Of a stretch of DNA of 64,000 nt, positions 44,201 through 54,412 are shown one piece after another. This DNA comes from Acanthochromis polyacanthus (Eukaryota; Chordata; Actinopteri; Pomacentridae), in the NCBI RefSeq assembly GCF_021347895.1, contig NC_067118.1, forward strand, positions 16,957,011-17,021,010, in the 5' to 3' direction. A model generated the notes under the pieces. The model was not told the origin of the DNA. It saw only the letters and a program-made list of their open reading frames with translations, and made no database searches. The number at the start of each line of letters is the position of its first letter. The first letter of the stretch is position 1. Both the position numbers and the translations under genes were made by a program.

Positions 44201-47200
44201 GACTGGTATTTATATTGTAAGTGACAATTTTGTGGTATTTTCTAAGATTCACAATAGTCATGGTACTTGTGTCTAAACTTATGGCCATGGCTGTATGTAG
44301 GTTAGTCATAAAGCTGAAAACCTGATAACAGTGGTGGTGAGGTTCATTGATTATCTTTATTTTATTTTTCTTATCAAGTTTTTCAATAGAGCTCCCATTG
44401 CATGATAGGTAGCCACTGATAGCTGTTTTGGGTAGTGACACCACTTGTTGTAGAAACAAAGCAATGTATTTTAATATAAATCACTGCTGATTCACCCAGT
44501 TAGTCAGTCCTAACGTGCAGCTGCTGTGAGATGGACTACATTTGTGTTGCAGTGGAACAAGAATGAGCTACAATGTCACGTGCAAAAACACAATAGAAAC
44601 ATCTGCACCATGCTCTCAGAGGTTTGAGCCTAAGGGATTTGTGACTCTGCCAACAGCTCCTAATAAATGTAGCCTTGAAAAAAATTTTTTTTAAAAAGTT
44701 GTCCATGGAAGATGTCTACGATTTGGTGTTTATATGCAGATTGTAAATAATTATAAATAATAATAAAGAATATATGCAGATCCAGGTTCACATCTAGGCC
44801 TTCTTGGGATCTTTCTGCATGGAGTTTTCATGTTCTCCCTGTGCATGCCTGGGTTTTCTCTGGGTATTCCGACTTCCTCGCATGGATGGATATGCATATC
44901 CAGTCAGAATCAGAAATAACATTATCTTCAGCAGCTCCAGAGCACTTGTGTTGTGGATTATTTGACTCCCTGTGTTGAGTGTAAAGGTTCTGGATTGCCA
45001 TAATTTTCATGGCTGCTCTCATGTTTATTTTACATTGTTAAATATCTGTCACAATTTCCCTGCCCTTATAGTAAAGTAAAGGCCTGGCACCAGAAGAGAA
45101 CTTTGGCCAAGGTTATTGGGAGTAAGGTATCCCATGAGCCTCGGCGCTGGGAGGAAGACTACCAGCTGGTGGAGTGCGAGGGCCTGTTTGAAGAATACCT
45201 GGAGATGGGTGAGTCCTTACAACTCTGGCCAAAACACGATGTCACTACTTTGCAATCAATTCGAAGAACGACCCAGATGTCAGTGTTTTACAGTTTGAAG
45301 AACATACACAGCCTGTCCCAAAAAAAAGTCACCATGTGGGTTTAACTGAGCAAATAGGTAAGAGCCTTCCATTGAATAATTACTGCAGTGATGTGTTTTA
45401 GCTACAACAACTTGTTTAGCTAATGCAGTGAACTTCTTATTTCTTAAACAACCATGTTGGAAGACATATTCTGTGGTCGTAGCTATGTTTAAAAGTAAAA
45501 GCACAGTGCGAAGACAACTCAAAGGACTGGGACAAAAACAGCTGTGTAGTCTTAAGAAAACCACTGATCAGTGAGGCTAATCAGAAACTAAGGATTCAGG
45601 TCGCTGTTGTTAAAAAAAATTCACTTACACTAGGTAGCATAAAGACTGGACTCTGGAGCAATGAAAGAAGGCCAAGTGGTCTGATGAGTCTAGATTTACT
45701 CTGTTCCAAAGTGATGGGCGCATCAAAGTAAGAACAGAGGTGGATGAAGTGATGCACTCATCATGCCTGGTGCATACAAGCCTGTGGGGGTTAGGTTTGT
45801 GATCTGGGGTTGGTCAGGTACAGTAACGTCATCTACTGAATGACCAGGTCTTTCCATCAGTGAAGTTTTTCTTCTCTGATGGCACGGGCATGTTTCAAGA
45901 TAATGTTGCCAGGATTCATGGGGCTCACATTGTGAATGAGTGGTTCAGGGAGCATGAGGCATCATTTTCACACATGGATTGGTCTCCACAGTCCAGACCT
46001 CAGCCCCACTGAGAATCTCTGGGATGTCCTGCAGCGATCTGACTCTCCCATCATCAGTACAAGATCTTGGTAGAAAATGAAGGCAACTCTGGACGGAAAT
46101 AAATGCTGTGACAATGCAGAAGTTTTCTGAAATGTTGCCCCGGCAAATGTGTCGTTCTCAGAGCTAAAGGCAGTCCAATGAAATGTTAGTGTGCGACTTT
46201 TCTTTTTGGACGGGCAGTGTATGTAAAAATAGTCTACATTAAATTGTCTGCTGTGTTTTGTGAATTCAATTCGCTGCAGTGCTCCAGTTTGGGTTCATTA
46301 CCATCTTCGTGGCAGCATTCCCCCTCGCTCCGCTCTTTGCCCTCCTCAATAACTGGGTGGAGATCCGTCTGGATGCCCACAAGTTTGTGTGTGAATATCG
46401 CCGTCCGGTGGCTGAGCGAGCTCAAAATATTGGAGTCTGGTTCAACATACTGGAAGCCCTGTCCCACCTGTCTGTCATAGCTAATGTCAGTTGATCACAC
46501 TTGACAATAATATGATTGACTGGATACTTTTCTATTTATTTTCTATAACATCATCTCTTGTCCTTCCTCAGGCTTTCCTAATAGCTTTCACATCAGATTT
46601 TTTACCTCGTCTGCTCTACCAGTACAAGTTTGATAATGATCTCAATGGATATGTCAACTTTACCTTGGCTTATGCTCCACTAAATTACACTGAGTACCCC
46701 ATGTGCAGGTATGCTGTATTCTGATTGATGAATGCATGTAACAGTTATCAGATCCCAGGGCACATACTTTTTGATTAAATTTTCATGTTAAGTTTCTCAA
46801 ATATGTTCAATTTGCTGTCACTTTCAGCAAAGTTTCAAAATGTCAAGCTTTTATTAAGCTTAGTTCAGATATAGACTTGACCAACAGAGGGTAGTATTAC
46901 TTACACTTGAAATACTGTTCAGTTTGCTTTCATGTGCTGCTACATGCCACCTCCACCAATGCACAATATGTTCTGCCATAACTATATATGGATTTTTAAT
47001 TATTATTATTTTTAGATATAAAGCTTTCAGAGACAACAATGGAAGCTACACACTGTTCTACTGGGAACTCCTTGCTGTCAGACTTGGTTTTATCATTGCA
47101 TTTGAGGTATGGAAGGAGCACCTTTATCTATATATTTTTTTTCATTTCAAATATTTCAGTGTTCACATTTCATTTATTTTTATCCTTCATCAACACCTTC

Positions 47201-50200
47201 ATTACCAGTTTTTATAAGTAGTCATTTAGTCCAGTGCATTGTTTAGTTTTTAAAGGTTACTTTTCTAAGGTTCTTTAAATATTTTCATTTTTACTGCTGC
47301 TTAATTCCTCACCCTTTCATCTGATTTTTGTCTAGTGTTTGTTTATGTTTCCCAATCATGGAGGGATTATAGAGAAAAGATTATAAATTAGAAGTACATA
47401 TTGTGTGAAAACTAAGAAATGCTGTTTTTTCACATTTTCATGTTCAAAGTTCATTTTACCTGATGCTCAAAATCAAGTTCTCACTTCCAATTTTGTAACA
47501 TTTTCTTAAACCTAATGAGAGCTTTCTTGCTGTCGTCATATCCCCCATCCCACCACCTCATCGTCCAGCATGTCGTCTTCTTTGTACTGCGAGCCATTGA
47601 CTGGATTGTACCTGATGTCCCTGAGTCCCTGGAGCTCAAGATCAAGAGGGAGCGTTTCCTGGCTAAGCAAGCGCTGGCTGAAAACCAGGAGGCCCTGTTG
47701 GTGAGTCGAGGCCGAGGGGCCAACCCTGAAACTCCAGGCACCTCCAGCCCAGGTCAGTAAGAACACGGGACACACACACAAACATAACCTTGTGCAGCAT
47801 ACGCACATTCAAAGTATCTGACACTTTAACTGAATGTTTTAAGGATCAGTGTGTAAGATTTAGGTCAATCTATTGCCAGATATGTATGTAGTGTTCATAA
47901 TTATGTCTTGTAGTCTTTAATTTCTAGTAACTGTGGATTGTTGTGTTTTTATTAGCTTAGAATGAGCCCTTCATATCAACATAAGGAGTGGATCTTCTTC
48001 CATGGAACCCACCATGTTTCTACAGTAGCCCAGAAAGGACAAACCAAACACTGGCTGTAGAGAAGACCAGTGAAGCCACTTGAGATTCCCCCACACATTT
48101 AGAGAGGGAAGGGTATTTAGTTAGTTGAAATTTGCAACCTCACCACCAGAAGCCAGTGAATGTAACACGCTGCTTCTTTAACAAAAGGGCAAAATTTGAT
48201 TACAAGGGTTTCACAATCCAGGAAATGTGTCAGAAAGTGACATGACTGCAAAACTCACAGAGGAGTTGATTTGATAAGAATACATCCATATAGTAGTGAA
48301 GAGAATAAATATTATTCTTCCATGTTAGTGTCATGATACCTGCCCTAAGTACCCCTATCACATTACAGGTGTTCTGCAGTATGTTGGTCCACTCAAGTGG
48401 CCCATGTCACAACACACCTGGTAATGGTAAATCTGCCACTGACAACAATTCCCATAAATTAATTACACAAGGCTTTAAAAAGCTCACCCACGCTCCTCCA
48501 CGGAGAGTCTCCAAACCACCTGCGGCTCGAATAGTTGCCATAAACTCCCTACACTACACACAACATGATCATTAAAGGCAATTTGTGTGGGATCAGTTCC
48601 AAATGTATCGGTGTCAGGTGGTTTTGATTACATCCATAGACCTTGTGAGCTGACGTCTGTTGGCATAGTTTGCTATTTCCTCTGTCAACACTCCTGCTGA
48701 TGTTTAACTTGATGGAAATGAGGTCACAGGAATAATATGACAAGTCAAGAACAGGTAGTAGTCTGAGATTCATATTTTATGTACTGTACGTTCACTCCAG
48801 ATGGAGAACACAGACCCATAGTGTGTGTATATTCATCCTCACCTGTGTGTGTGTCCCTGTGCTCTGACTCATGCTGTTGTCATGTCGCTCATGTCCTGAG
48901 TATTGCTGGATAAGGACAGGTAAGTAGAACACAAGTAAGTAAATGGCCTTCTCAAGAAGAATGCCATAATTTCAGTGAGCATAGAATTAAAAGTATATGT
49001 TGTTTATTCATTTAAACCCTCTGAACCCCAAAGCCTTCCAGCAGATTTGAGGCAAAGGTCATAAAAATCACATATTTTTAACTTTCCAACAGTCCCTAAA
49101 TCTCATCTGTAAGTTGACATTTTATCTGAAAACTTCCTCAAATCTGAGCTCACAATCATAGCATTTCATCAGTCACTTTACATGTCTTATTTAAAAACTA
49201 GGCAAAATAAGTAGTTTGCATAAACCAGACTCTGTAAAAAAAAAAAAGTAAAATAAATAAAAATTTGTGTTTCTCGGCCCAACCATGAAGGAATTGGTGA
49301 CTTGGCTAAGACTAGCATTCACGTAACCAAAATTCAGGGCCTTGTCAGCGTAACTGCAGGGTATGATTACAAAGAGCTGATACTGTAGGAGACAAGTATG
49401 AAAACAAATTAAAGATGTAAGCAGTACAAAATGTACATTATGTATTTTTCCAGTATTGGCAAAACCTGTTGGTATTTGGAAATATATATTTTCTGTTGTA
49501 TTAATTTTAATAAAATAAAAACTTTCACTTTACTGTGGAGGTTATATAAGGAATTGTCCAACATTGTGAGAAATATGCCTGTTTTCTTTCTTGCAAAGAA
49601 GTCGATGAGACGTTTGATAAAGCTGCATCCCGGGAGCTCTTACCTTACAAATTTTGACCGCTGTGTTCGGCATAAATATGGACATGGGTCAGTATACATA
49701 GATCTGCCATGACAATAAAGCCACCCACTGAATTTTGTGTAGGTTCCCTTACCAAAATAGCTCTGACTCTCCAGGGCCTCTGGGGATGTCCTGTGTGCCA
49801 CTGGGATGTTGCCAGCAGATCCTTTGGGTCCTGTGGGGTCCTTGGTGAATCCTCCATGGATTGAAATTGTTGCATCCTGCTAGCCTAGCCGCGCTAGACA
49901 ACCCACGGCAACGAATTTAATTCTCTGCCAGGGTGGGTCTAGTTACCCTACATAAGGCTCGAGGTTGGATTCTCCTAAAACTGGCCAGACGAATCACCAT
50001 GAAGTGTAGAGTCAGAAGGCGGGCATAACTAAGTGACGACAGAGGCGCGACGATTCTGACAGAAACCACCGGAAACAACTAGCCTAGCCGTGCTAGACAA
50101 CACACGGCAACGAATTTAATTCTCTGCCAGGGTCGACAACAAAAACGACAACAGTCGTTGAGCTCCGTTAGCACAGACTCTGAATAATCTTTCTGTTAAC

Positions 50201-51194
50201 ATGTCTGTAATATACTTGAGCTTCACCCATTGACTGTATAAATAAGGCTTCACCGAACTACCGCATCCTCTGATTTCCGGCGGTCTAAGAGCCTATTCGT
50301 TGCGCTGATTGGTTGTATACCTACCCAATTGCTGCAGAGTGATTTGATAGACAACCTTTTAGCCCACCTCCCTCCCTGTCGAGCGTGCCTAGACCCTTGT
50401 GCCGTCAGAAACATGGGTCTAGCGCAGCTAGGCTAGCATCCTGCAGGTTCTTGATTGGATTTTGATCTGGGGAATTTGGAGGCCTGGTCATTGACTTGCA
50501 CTCTTTGTCATGTTCTTTAAGCTGTTCCTGAGCAGTTTTTTGCAATTTGGGGAAACACATTGTCCTCCTGCTGAGAGTGAGATAAAGGAACTGCATGAGT
50601 GTAAAAGGTGTTGACAGATGACATTTATATATGCACCATGAATGTGTGAATAGAACAAAATACCCGCTGATAAGATGACTGCCAGTCTGTAGAAGCTTGG
50701 TAGATAATTATTTCAGCATTCTAGTCGTTTAAAGCACGCTGCAAAAAATCCATACAAGAGTTTCTAAAGAAAGGAAAAGTAAAAAATTATGACCTGTACA
50801 AGTATGTTGCCTGACTTAAAGCCAGTAGAACACCTTTGGGATATTTTAAAGTGAAATGCAGAGTAACACAACACCTCCAGGAAAGAGCAGCGGAATGAAA
50901 ATATTACCTCTGAAGAATGAAAGAACATTTCCCCAGAAGTGTGTGGAGACTGGTGCCTCTATTCTGAGGAAGAAAATAGAAGATTTGTACCTCAGTAATA
51001 CAACCTGTACTGACTTGTAGCATTAAGATGCTACTGTTGGACCCCTATTTTTAATATAGTAAGTTTGTTTGTTTTGTTTGTTTTTCATTTAAATAAAGAG
51101 CCAATGCCCTACTGATCTTCTCCTTTCTCCAGTCTCCATGTCAAGCTCAGGCTCTGGACCTAAAAAGAACAGGAGACTGACATTCTTCTTCTAG
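26890..51194 (+). CDS. ano7: Anoctamin-7 (TMEM16G), 23-exon model
   Basis: Exons: 26890-27024, 27511-27637, 27753-27946, 28058-28165, 33100-33236, 33327-33384, 33471-33581, 33659-33824, 34856-34946, 38395-38491, 38584-38727, 39116-39253, 40394-40492, 41660-41762, 42922-43033, 43117-43171, 43397-43494, 45072-45208, 46280-46485, 46572-46708, 47016-47106, 47569-47752, 51133-51194. The sum is 2,790 nt, or 929 aa. Diagnostic pieces: [16 protein letters not shown], the [13 protein letters not shown] block, [23 protein letters not shown] before TM1, a Cys-rich TM1-TM2 loop, [20 protein letters not shown], and [21 protein letters not shown]. These match ANO7 better than other recalled anoctamins. Anoctamins are ten-pass membrane proteins (Ca2+-activated scramblases or channels); ANO7 function is poorly settled. 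Start and terminal exon are the least certain parts. Confidence 0.93.
27511..27637 (+). CDS. ano7: ano7 exon 2 (short cytoplasmic exon)
   Basis: This exon is easy to miss because its frame is short. Acceptor gatgctttcag (ends 27510), donor g|gtaggt at 27638. It reads [20 protein letters not shown] and ends YFRDGRTKI with one base left over, which joins the next exon's AC to make Asp (KI-D-FVLVWE). Length 127 nt (42 codons plus 1) is exactly what exons 1 and 3 need. The closing phrase matches the anoctamin dimerisation-domain start (FRDG...KIDYVL in paralogs). Confidence 0.85.
28540..28925 (-). mobile_element. hAT/ZBED fragment (half BED finger)
   Basis: The minus-strand frame 28618-28878 contains [20 protein letters not shown] followed by [18 protein letters not shown]. 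The G-S-x-S-x-M-H-E-H-L-x-R-K-H block is the C-terminal half of a BED finger in hAT transposases; the CxxC half has decayed (only one Cys). It lies in the intron between ano7 exons 4 and 5. Confidence 0.55.
29040..29374. mobile_element. Tc1-type MITE copy, split by later insertions
   Basis: The left end cattaccattcataaatttg (29040 on) matches the MITE end at 63742 (cactacccttcaaaaggttt). The body resumes at 29336-29374 with attcatgtactaacataatt, matching 63810 onward. Between them (29100-29335) is an inverted LINE-tail-like segment (its complement reads gcaatgacaataattttcc) and an AT microsatellite. The copy is then cut at 29375 by the LINE segment. Confidence 0.6.
29223..29284 (+). repeat. 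(TA)n / (CA)n microsatellite
   Basis: An alternating tatatatgtatata tract followed by cacacaca. It lies in the intron between ano7 exons 4 and 5. Confidence 0.9.
30781..32398 (-). mobile_element. Intact-looking Tc1-like transposon nested in the LINE tail
   Basis: 1,618 bp between TA dinucleotides (30779-30780, 32399-32400). Long inverted ends begin cagtgccttgtgaaagtatt and end ttcgcaaggcactg. Each end has an outer and an inner attcggcccccttg direct repeat (about 30799 and 30971; complements near 32187 and 32370), so it is IR/DR type. The minus strand carries a complete 339-codon transposase. The LINE sequence continues on both sides, giving the insertion order. Confidence 0.95.
30987..32006 (-). 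CDS. Tc1-like DD34E transposase, full-length open frame
   Basis: 339 aa from the ATG at 32006, ending KGGATKY. Domains: HTH ([20 protein letters not shown] ... [20 protein letters not shown]), the GRPSK linker, a second [12 protein letters not shown], then catalytic WSDETK (D1), [12 protein letters not shown] (D2, after [12 protein letters not shown]) and [11 protein letters not shown] (E). The W in [13 protein letters not shown] is retained. No stop, frameshift or missing catalytic residue is visible, so of the transposases here it is the best candidate for encoding a functional protein. It is antisense to ano7 and inside its large intron. Confidence 0.95.
   Translation of the reverse strand: MKTKEHTRQVRDTVVEKFKAGFGYKKISQALNISRSTVQAIILKWKEYQTTANLPRPGRPSKLSPPTRRRLIRDAAKRPMITLDELQRSTAEVGESVHRTTISRTLHKSGLYGRVARRKPFLKDIHKKSGLKFATSHLGDTPNMWKKVLWSDETKIKLFGHNAKRYVWRRSNTAHHPEHTIPTVKHGGGSLMVWACFSSAGTGKMVKIDGKMNGAKYRTILEENLLESAKDLRLGRRFIFQQDNDPKHKAKSTMEWFTNKRIQVLEWPSQSPDLNPIENLWAELKTAVHKRSPSNLTELELFCKEEWARISVSRCAKLIETYPKRLTAVIAAKGGATKY
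32530..33029 (+). mobile_element. Probable LTR 3' segment
   Basis: Downstream of the LINE tail is a GT-rich stretch ending caataaatcccttcacctaa ... gttggatcgtaaca (33029). The aataaatccctt-to-TAACA layout parallels the solo LTR at 23073-24045. No 5' tip or target duplication could be found, so it is probably truncated. It sits just before ano7 exon 5. Confidence 0.4.
35561..35840. mobile_element. hAT-like repeat fragment
   Basis: caaagctgtcaaactcattt followed by cagcccaatttgatctccag is the terminal sequence of a widespread fish hAT-type repeat (the 'ggccacattcagcccaatttgatc' kind). Only one end is seen. It lies in the intron between ano7 exons 9 and 10. Confidence 0.5.
35880..37154 (-). mobile_element. 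LTR-like fragment on the minus strand, split by a MITE
   Basis: Read on the minus strand from 37154 it starts TGTTACACCTACTCC, like an LTR tip. After the MITE at 36454-37013 it continues with CT-rich sequence (gcagtcatgtgcgtcagc; ctctgatccccacatgactctg) that resembles the internal organisation of the LTR at 23073-24045. The far end is not resolved. Confidence 0.45.
36454..37013. mobile_element. 560-bp MITE with TA duplications
   Basis: Inverted ends cacggtgaccctaaagtttg and (complement of the right end) cagggtgacccataagtttg, flanked by TA (36452-36453, 37014-37015). No coding content. It contains a short tandem ggttacactggttacactgg at about 36635-36662. The tips resemble those of the element at 54413-54794. 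Confidence 0.82.
37160..38390. other. ano7 intron sequence, nothing recognised
   Basis: AT-rich intron between the LTR fragment and the exon at 38395. No transposon ends, coding exons or structured RNA could be supported. Confidence 0.5.
40550..41640 (-). mobile_element. Tc1-like relic in an ano7 intron
   Basis: The sequence contains Tc1 transposase debris on both sides of cgaggatctaaaatatctga (HTH region) and gacctggacaagtatgttcc (near the second catalytic Asp), with no open frame. The same words recur at 50640-51050, so the two are one family. Ends are not clear and orientation is uncertain. Confidence 0.45.
41763..42921. other. ano7 intron, nothing recognised
   Basis: About 1.16 kb between exons 41660-41762 and 42922-43033. 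AT-rich, with no transposon ends or coding frames identified. Confidence 0.5.
43221..43280. repeat. Perfect-loop inverted repeat, 27-bp arms
   Basis: Left arm ctaagtgattcagttgaaga + caactgg (43221-43247), 6-nt loop acctca, right arm its complement (43254-43280) with a single mismatch. It lies in the 225-bp intron between ano7 exons 43117-43171 and 43397-43494, so the pre-mRNA can form a strong hairpin close to both splice sites. Confidence 0.9.
43397..46485 (+). CDS. ano7: ano7 exons with the calcium-binding TM6-TM8 residues
   Basis: Exons 43397-43494, 45072-45208 and 46280-46485 encode TM6 ([20 protein letters not shown] then IQEFIIP), the loop, TM7 starting [16 protein letters not shown], and TM8 with [18 protein letters not shown]. 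By alignment from memory to ANO1, the residues equivalent to N650, E654, E702, E705, E734 and D738 are all present. The Ca2+ site therefore looks intact and the protein is plausibly Ca2+-regulated; this is inference from conservation. Confidence 0.85.
44116..44293. mobile_element. 178-bp MITE with TA duplications
   Basis: Ends cagccatggccataagtttg and (complement of the right end) cagccatggccataagttta, flanked by TA at 44114-44115 and 44294-44295. Non-coding Tc1/mariner-type MITE in an ano7 intron. Confidence 0.88.
45307..46219 (+). mobile_element. Tc1-like relic (sister of 20002-20973)
   Basis: Ends cacagcctgtcccaaaaaaa and the complement of gacgggcagtg, flanked by TA at 45305-45306 and 46220-46221. 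The + strand shows Tc1 transposase debris (a [19 protein letters not shown] stretch at about 45675-45720, then IWGWSG and the SPDLSP region near 46000). 913 bp, shortened, no open frame. It ends only 60 bp before the exon at 46280. Confidence 0.8.
47839..48181. mobile_element. TTAA-flanked MITE (~335 bp)
   Basis: Bounded by TTAA at 47839-47842 and 48178-48181. The left end ttaaggatcagtgtgtaaga and the complement of the right end ttaaagaagcagcgtgttac are imperfect inverted copies. The interior (ctagtaactgtgg, gaggttgcaaatttcaac on the minus strand) matches a repeat common in fish introns. A partial relative with gtgtaggatttagcatctat is at about 43650. TTAA targets suggest a piggyBac-type origin, which is inference. 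Confidence 0.55.
49690..51060. mobile_element. Tc1-like relics hosting a younger MITE
   Basis: Sequence on both sides of the MITE at 49881-50435 is continuous Tc1-type debris: tccatggattgaaattgttg continues across as gttcttgattggattttgatctgg. From about 50640 a second relic matches the family at 40550-41640 (gacctgtacaagtatgttgc). No usable frame. Confidence 0.5.
49881..50435. mobile_element. 555-bp MITE with 9-bp target duplication and a duplicated end
   Basis: Inverted tips of 19 bp: tagcctagccgcgctagac at the left and, complementing the right, tagcctagctgcgctagac (one mismatch). A 9-bp direct repeat, gcatcctgc, flanks it (49872-49880, 50436-50444). The left-end sequence recurs internally at 50081-50133. 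The interior is GC-richer than its surroundings and non-coding. Confidence 0.88.
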
Positions 51195-51460
51195 TCTCAT
51201 TCTCAGAAAGAGCACAAGCATATTCCTCAAAATATTTTTAAAAAAAATTCTAACCTCAATGATTAAAATCGTGATTTATTTGAAAACTACTTTGTGCCTC
51301 ATCAGTAGCATGTTGCTGCAAAGACTGTCTGTGTCAGCTGTTTTCTTTTCTTCATACCTCGTGCAGTTGTCGGTCTGACTGAACTAACTCTCTCTCCTGT
51401 CTCTCTGCTCCTTTCCCATTCCTTCCATGTCCAAACCCAACTGTGCTGCCTCCCCTGAAG

Positions 51461-51492
51461 CAAGCGACGCGTCCTTTGGAAACATGAGTTAA
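51461..51492 (+). CDS. ano7: Alternative terminal exon of ano7 (candidate)
   Basis: Acceptor gcctcccctgaag ends at 51460. Joined in phase to exon 22 (ending 47752) it reads ASDASFGNMS then TAA (51490-51492). It competes with the 51133-51194 exon ([20 protein letters not shown], stop TAG 51192-51194). Either keeps the frame; RNA data must decide. Confidence 0.4.
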
Positions 51493-53110
51493 GAGTTCAC
51501 CATGGAAAAGGAATGGTTGGAGGGAATTCTGGAGGAATAAAAGAAGCTCTTTTGCATCTGGGATAGCACAAGTGAACTTTTTCCCTGAGTGGAATATTGT
51601 TTCTGAACTGGGATTATGTTATGTTTTATTAATGTAAATGCTGCTGCTCAGACTTTCTGATAAGCAGGTGTGTAATGGAGGCTGAACTCGCCTCAGTTTG
51701 CTCACCTTCTTTGTTAGGGAGAACACATTTCACCAACATTACTAGGTTTCTATCTTGCATTGCTCAGGTATTTTAGGATTACCAGAATGTGATATGATTT
51801 CACTGGAGAAGGGCATGTATTTAGAAATACATAAATATATTTAAGAAAAAATGAACAAGCAAAGCACATCTGTGTCAGAATGTTTGCATTGATATCGGCT
51901 GCCTAAGGTGCAAACTGAATTTTACAAAACTCTAAGACCTGCCATAGTGTTCATCAGTGAGTGGACCCAAGACCTAGAAGTATTAAACTGATGTCATAAA
52001 TCTGAAAAACCTGTCTTATTTTATAGTATCACATTATGACATGTTAACATTTGATGACATTGTCAACCAAAGAAAAAGGATCTGCGTTTACTGTTACTTC
52101 ATTTCTTTTCATAAAGTTGCGAAGTAGGAGGAGTTATTTTGGAGGCTAGTAGAAGTGAACATCTAATTCCACGTCAGTGTGGCCCTGTTCAGACATGGGA
52201 TACGTAACATTGGTGTCTTCATGCATCTGTTACAGTGATGTTATTCGGACACTTTCACTTTAACGATCCTTCATTCACCACAACAGTGACACAGAAAGCT
52301 AAGGTACATCCTTGATATTTGCCATACACATGAGTCTGGACAGTCAGTATGTCGCCATCTTGTACGTGCCCATCTGTTAATGCAACTGCATGCAGTTCAG
52401 ACTTATGTTGAAATGTTACCATGTCCGGCCTACTAAGATTGTGCTGTGACTTGTTATGGAAAAGTGCTTTTTCAGCATGAAGCCAACACTTTCAGATTGT
52501 ATCAGATTAATGGAAAGGACTGCATGTCTGAATGGGCCTTCTGTAACACAAGCTTTCTGTTCAACTTTGTAAAGAAGCTGAGATTAAAGTGATTTCTACG
52601 CCGAGATCCTCCACAGCCACAGAAGACATTAAACAACTGATTGTGCAGGAAAGAAAATGTTTATCAGTGAAGACAGCCAGTGCCCCAGTGGTTGTTTTGC
52701 ATGGCAAATCCTTAAGGCTATCACTGACTTAAGGTCAAGGTAGACCTTCTTTTTCCCATAACTGATAGTGTAAGATAACAAAGGGCCAACAGGTTTTTTT
52801 TTGTTGTTTATTTGCTTTACCTGTTAATTCATAAAAGGCTGTGATTGTGAGCTGACAGTATTAACACACGTTTTCACTACAGAAAACATCTGCAAACATG
52901 TACAACTTCGTCTGCAATGTATATGAACATACAATACACATCTGTATAGTGTACATGTTTACTGTCTATCAATGCTAAGCATGCTAGTCTTTTCTACTAC
53001 AATGCCCAGTATTCACATGTAAGATTTTAGAGAGTAACTAATGTATAGTACTGTAAAGAGTGAGATAGTACCTCAGCATAGGTCATTAATAAATCTAGTT
53101 TGATGAATGC
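51493..53110 (+). other. Probable ano7 3' untranslated region
   Basis: AT-rich sequence after either terminal exon, without recognisable exons or transposon ends, running to an AATAAA at 53087-53092 (cattaataaatctag). A pyrimidine-rich zone with strong acceptor-like signals starts immediately after. The extent is inferred. Confidence 0.4.
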
Positions 53111-54412
53111 AAATGCCACATCAGCATGGGGTTATGAAAAATGTCTCTCAGCTGCCGGATATTGTATTTGGTGTGGAGTTAGAGATGAACTTTAACATAA
53201 ATCATTCTGCTTCATCTACTTTCTCGGCTTTCTCCTCTCTATCCCACCCCCCTCAGAGAAAGCAACCTCCTCCAAGCAGCAGAGACAGAAAAAGAAGCAG
53301 CTGATTTATTATAATTCAGAAACAGACAGGTGTTCGTTAATGATTTCTCTCCTCCTCCTCCCCTCTCCACCTCCACCAATAGCTGTGGCCTTGGGCAACT
53401 CCTGACTTTTATTTTATCTTGTCTCCTCTTATCCTCCTCTTCCAACGCACCCTTTCTTCACCACTCGCTCCTCCCGCTTTCTCTGGTTTCGTCCCTTTAG
53501 TCCTTATGTTTTTTTAATGCACGCTCTCTTCCTCCCTCCCTTCGTCTCTCTTGGCCACGTTCATCTTTGGATTGTTATGATTGCTGTGCGTTCCTCTGCC
53601 ATGGCCTGCAGGAAGAGTGAGTTAGTACATGTCAGCGAGCACAGGTATGCACTGTGGACACCGACCGGCTGGCTCATTCACTGACTCCTGGAGTGAGGAG
53701 GGAGTCGCTCGCATGCATGAGCTGCAGACGAAAGCCCCAAATAAGCCACAAGGTAATGATGCAGCAAACAAAACAACGTGGCATAGCACGGGGATTCACC
53801 TGAGCAGTAAAAAAACAAACAAACAAAAAAAAACAAAACAGGAAAAACAATACCAACCTGATCCTGTTTCTGTGTCACATTTCATATCATTAATATAAAA
53901 ATATCAATGCACCGTTAAAAATGCCACACAAACCTTTGCCTTGCTTTTTGACTAATTTAAAATCTTAATTCTATTGTACACCCTACATTTTATCTTACCA
54001 AAAATATTTTAAATTGCCACTAGTTATGTTTTAATTCTAAGTGCTACTATTTAATTTTTTTTTCTCAGAATAGTGATGACACAAAAGTAAAATCGCAGAC
54101 AGCTTAGAGGCCTATAGTGACCTATTTTCCACCAACAAAAACGGGAACAATTAGATGTCCATGACTGTTGAGTAAACTGGTGTCCCGAGTTAACCCAACT
54201 CCCCACCTCCACAACCCACTAGCATTCTTTTCATGTTTGATTAGTGAACATAGTTGATGCAGCAGGAAGCAGGGAACACTGAGAGAGAAGAGTTTAAGCA
54301 TGCCTTAGCAGCTTCTTTCTGTCACCAGCTCACAGTCTGACATTTGGCGAAACACACACACACCCAGAGGCTATCCTAAAAATGAAGCCGCACGAACAGG
54401 GTTGCAAATATA

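Noticed and set aside
53107..53335. A separate small gene (65 codons, Ser-rich)
   Set aside because: No family resemblance. The strong internal acceptor at 53256 makes an alternative ano7 terminal exon the more economical idea, and that is listed as a finding only.
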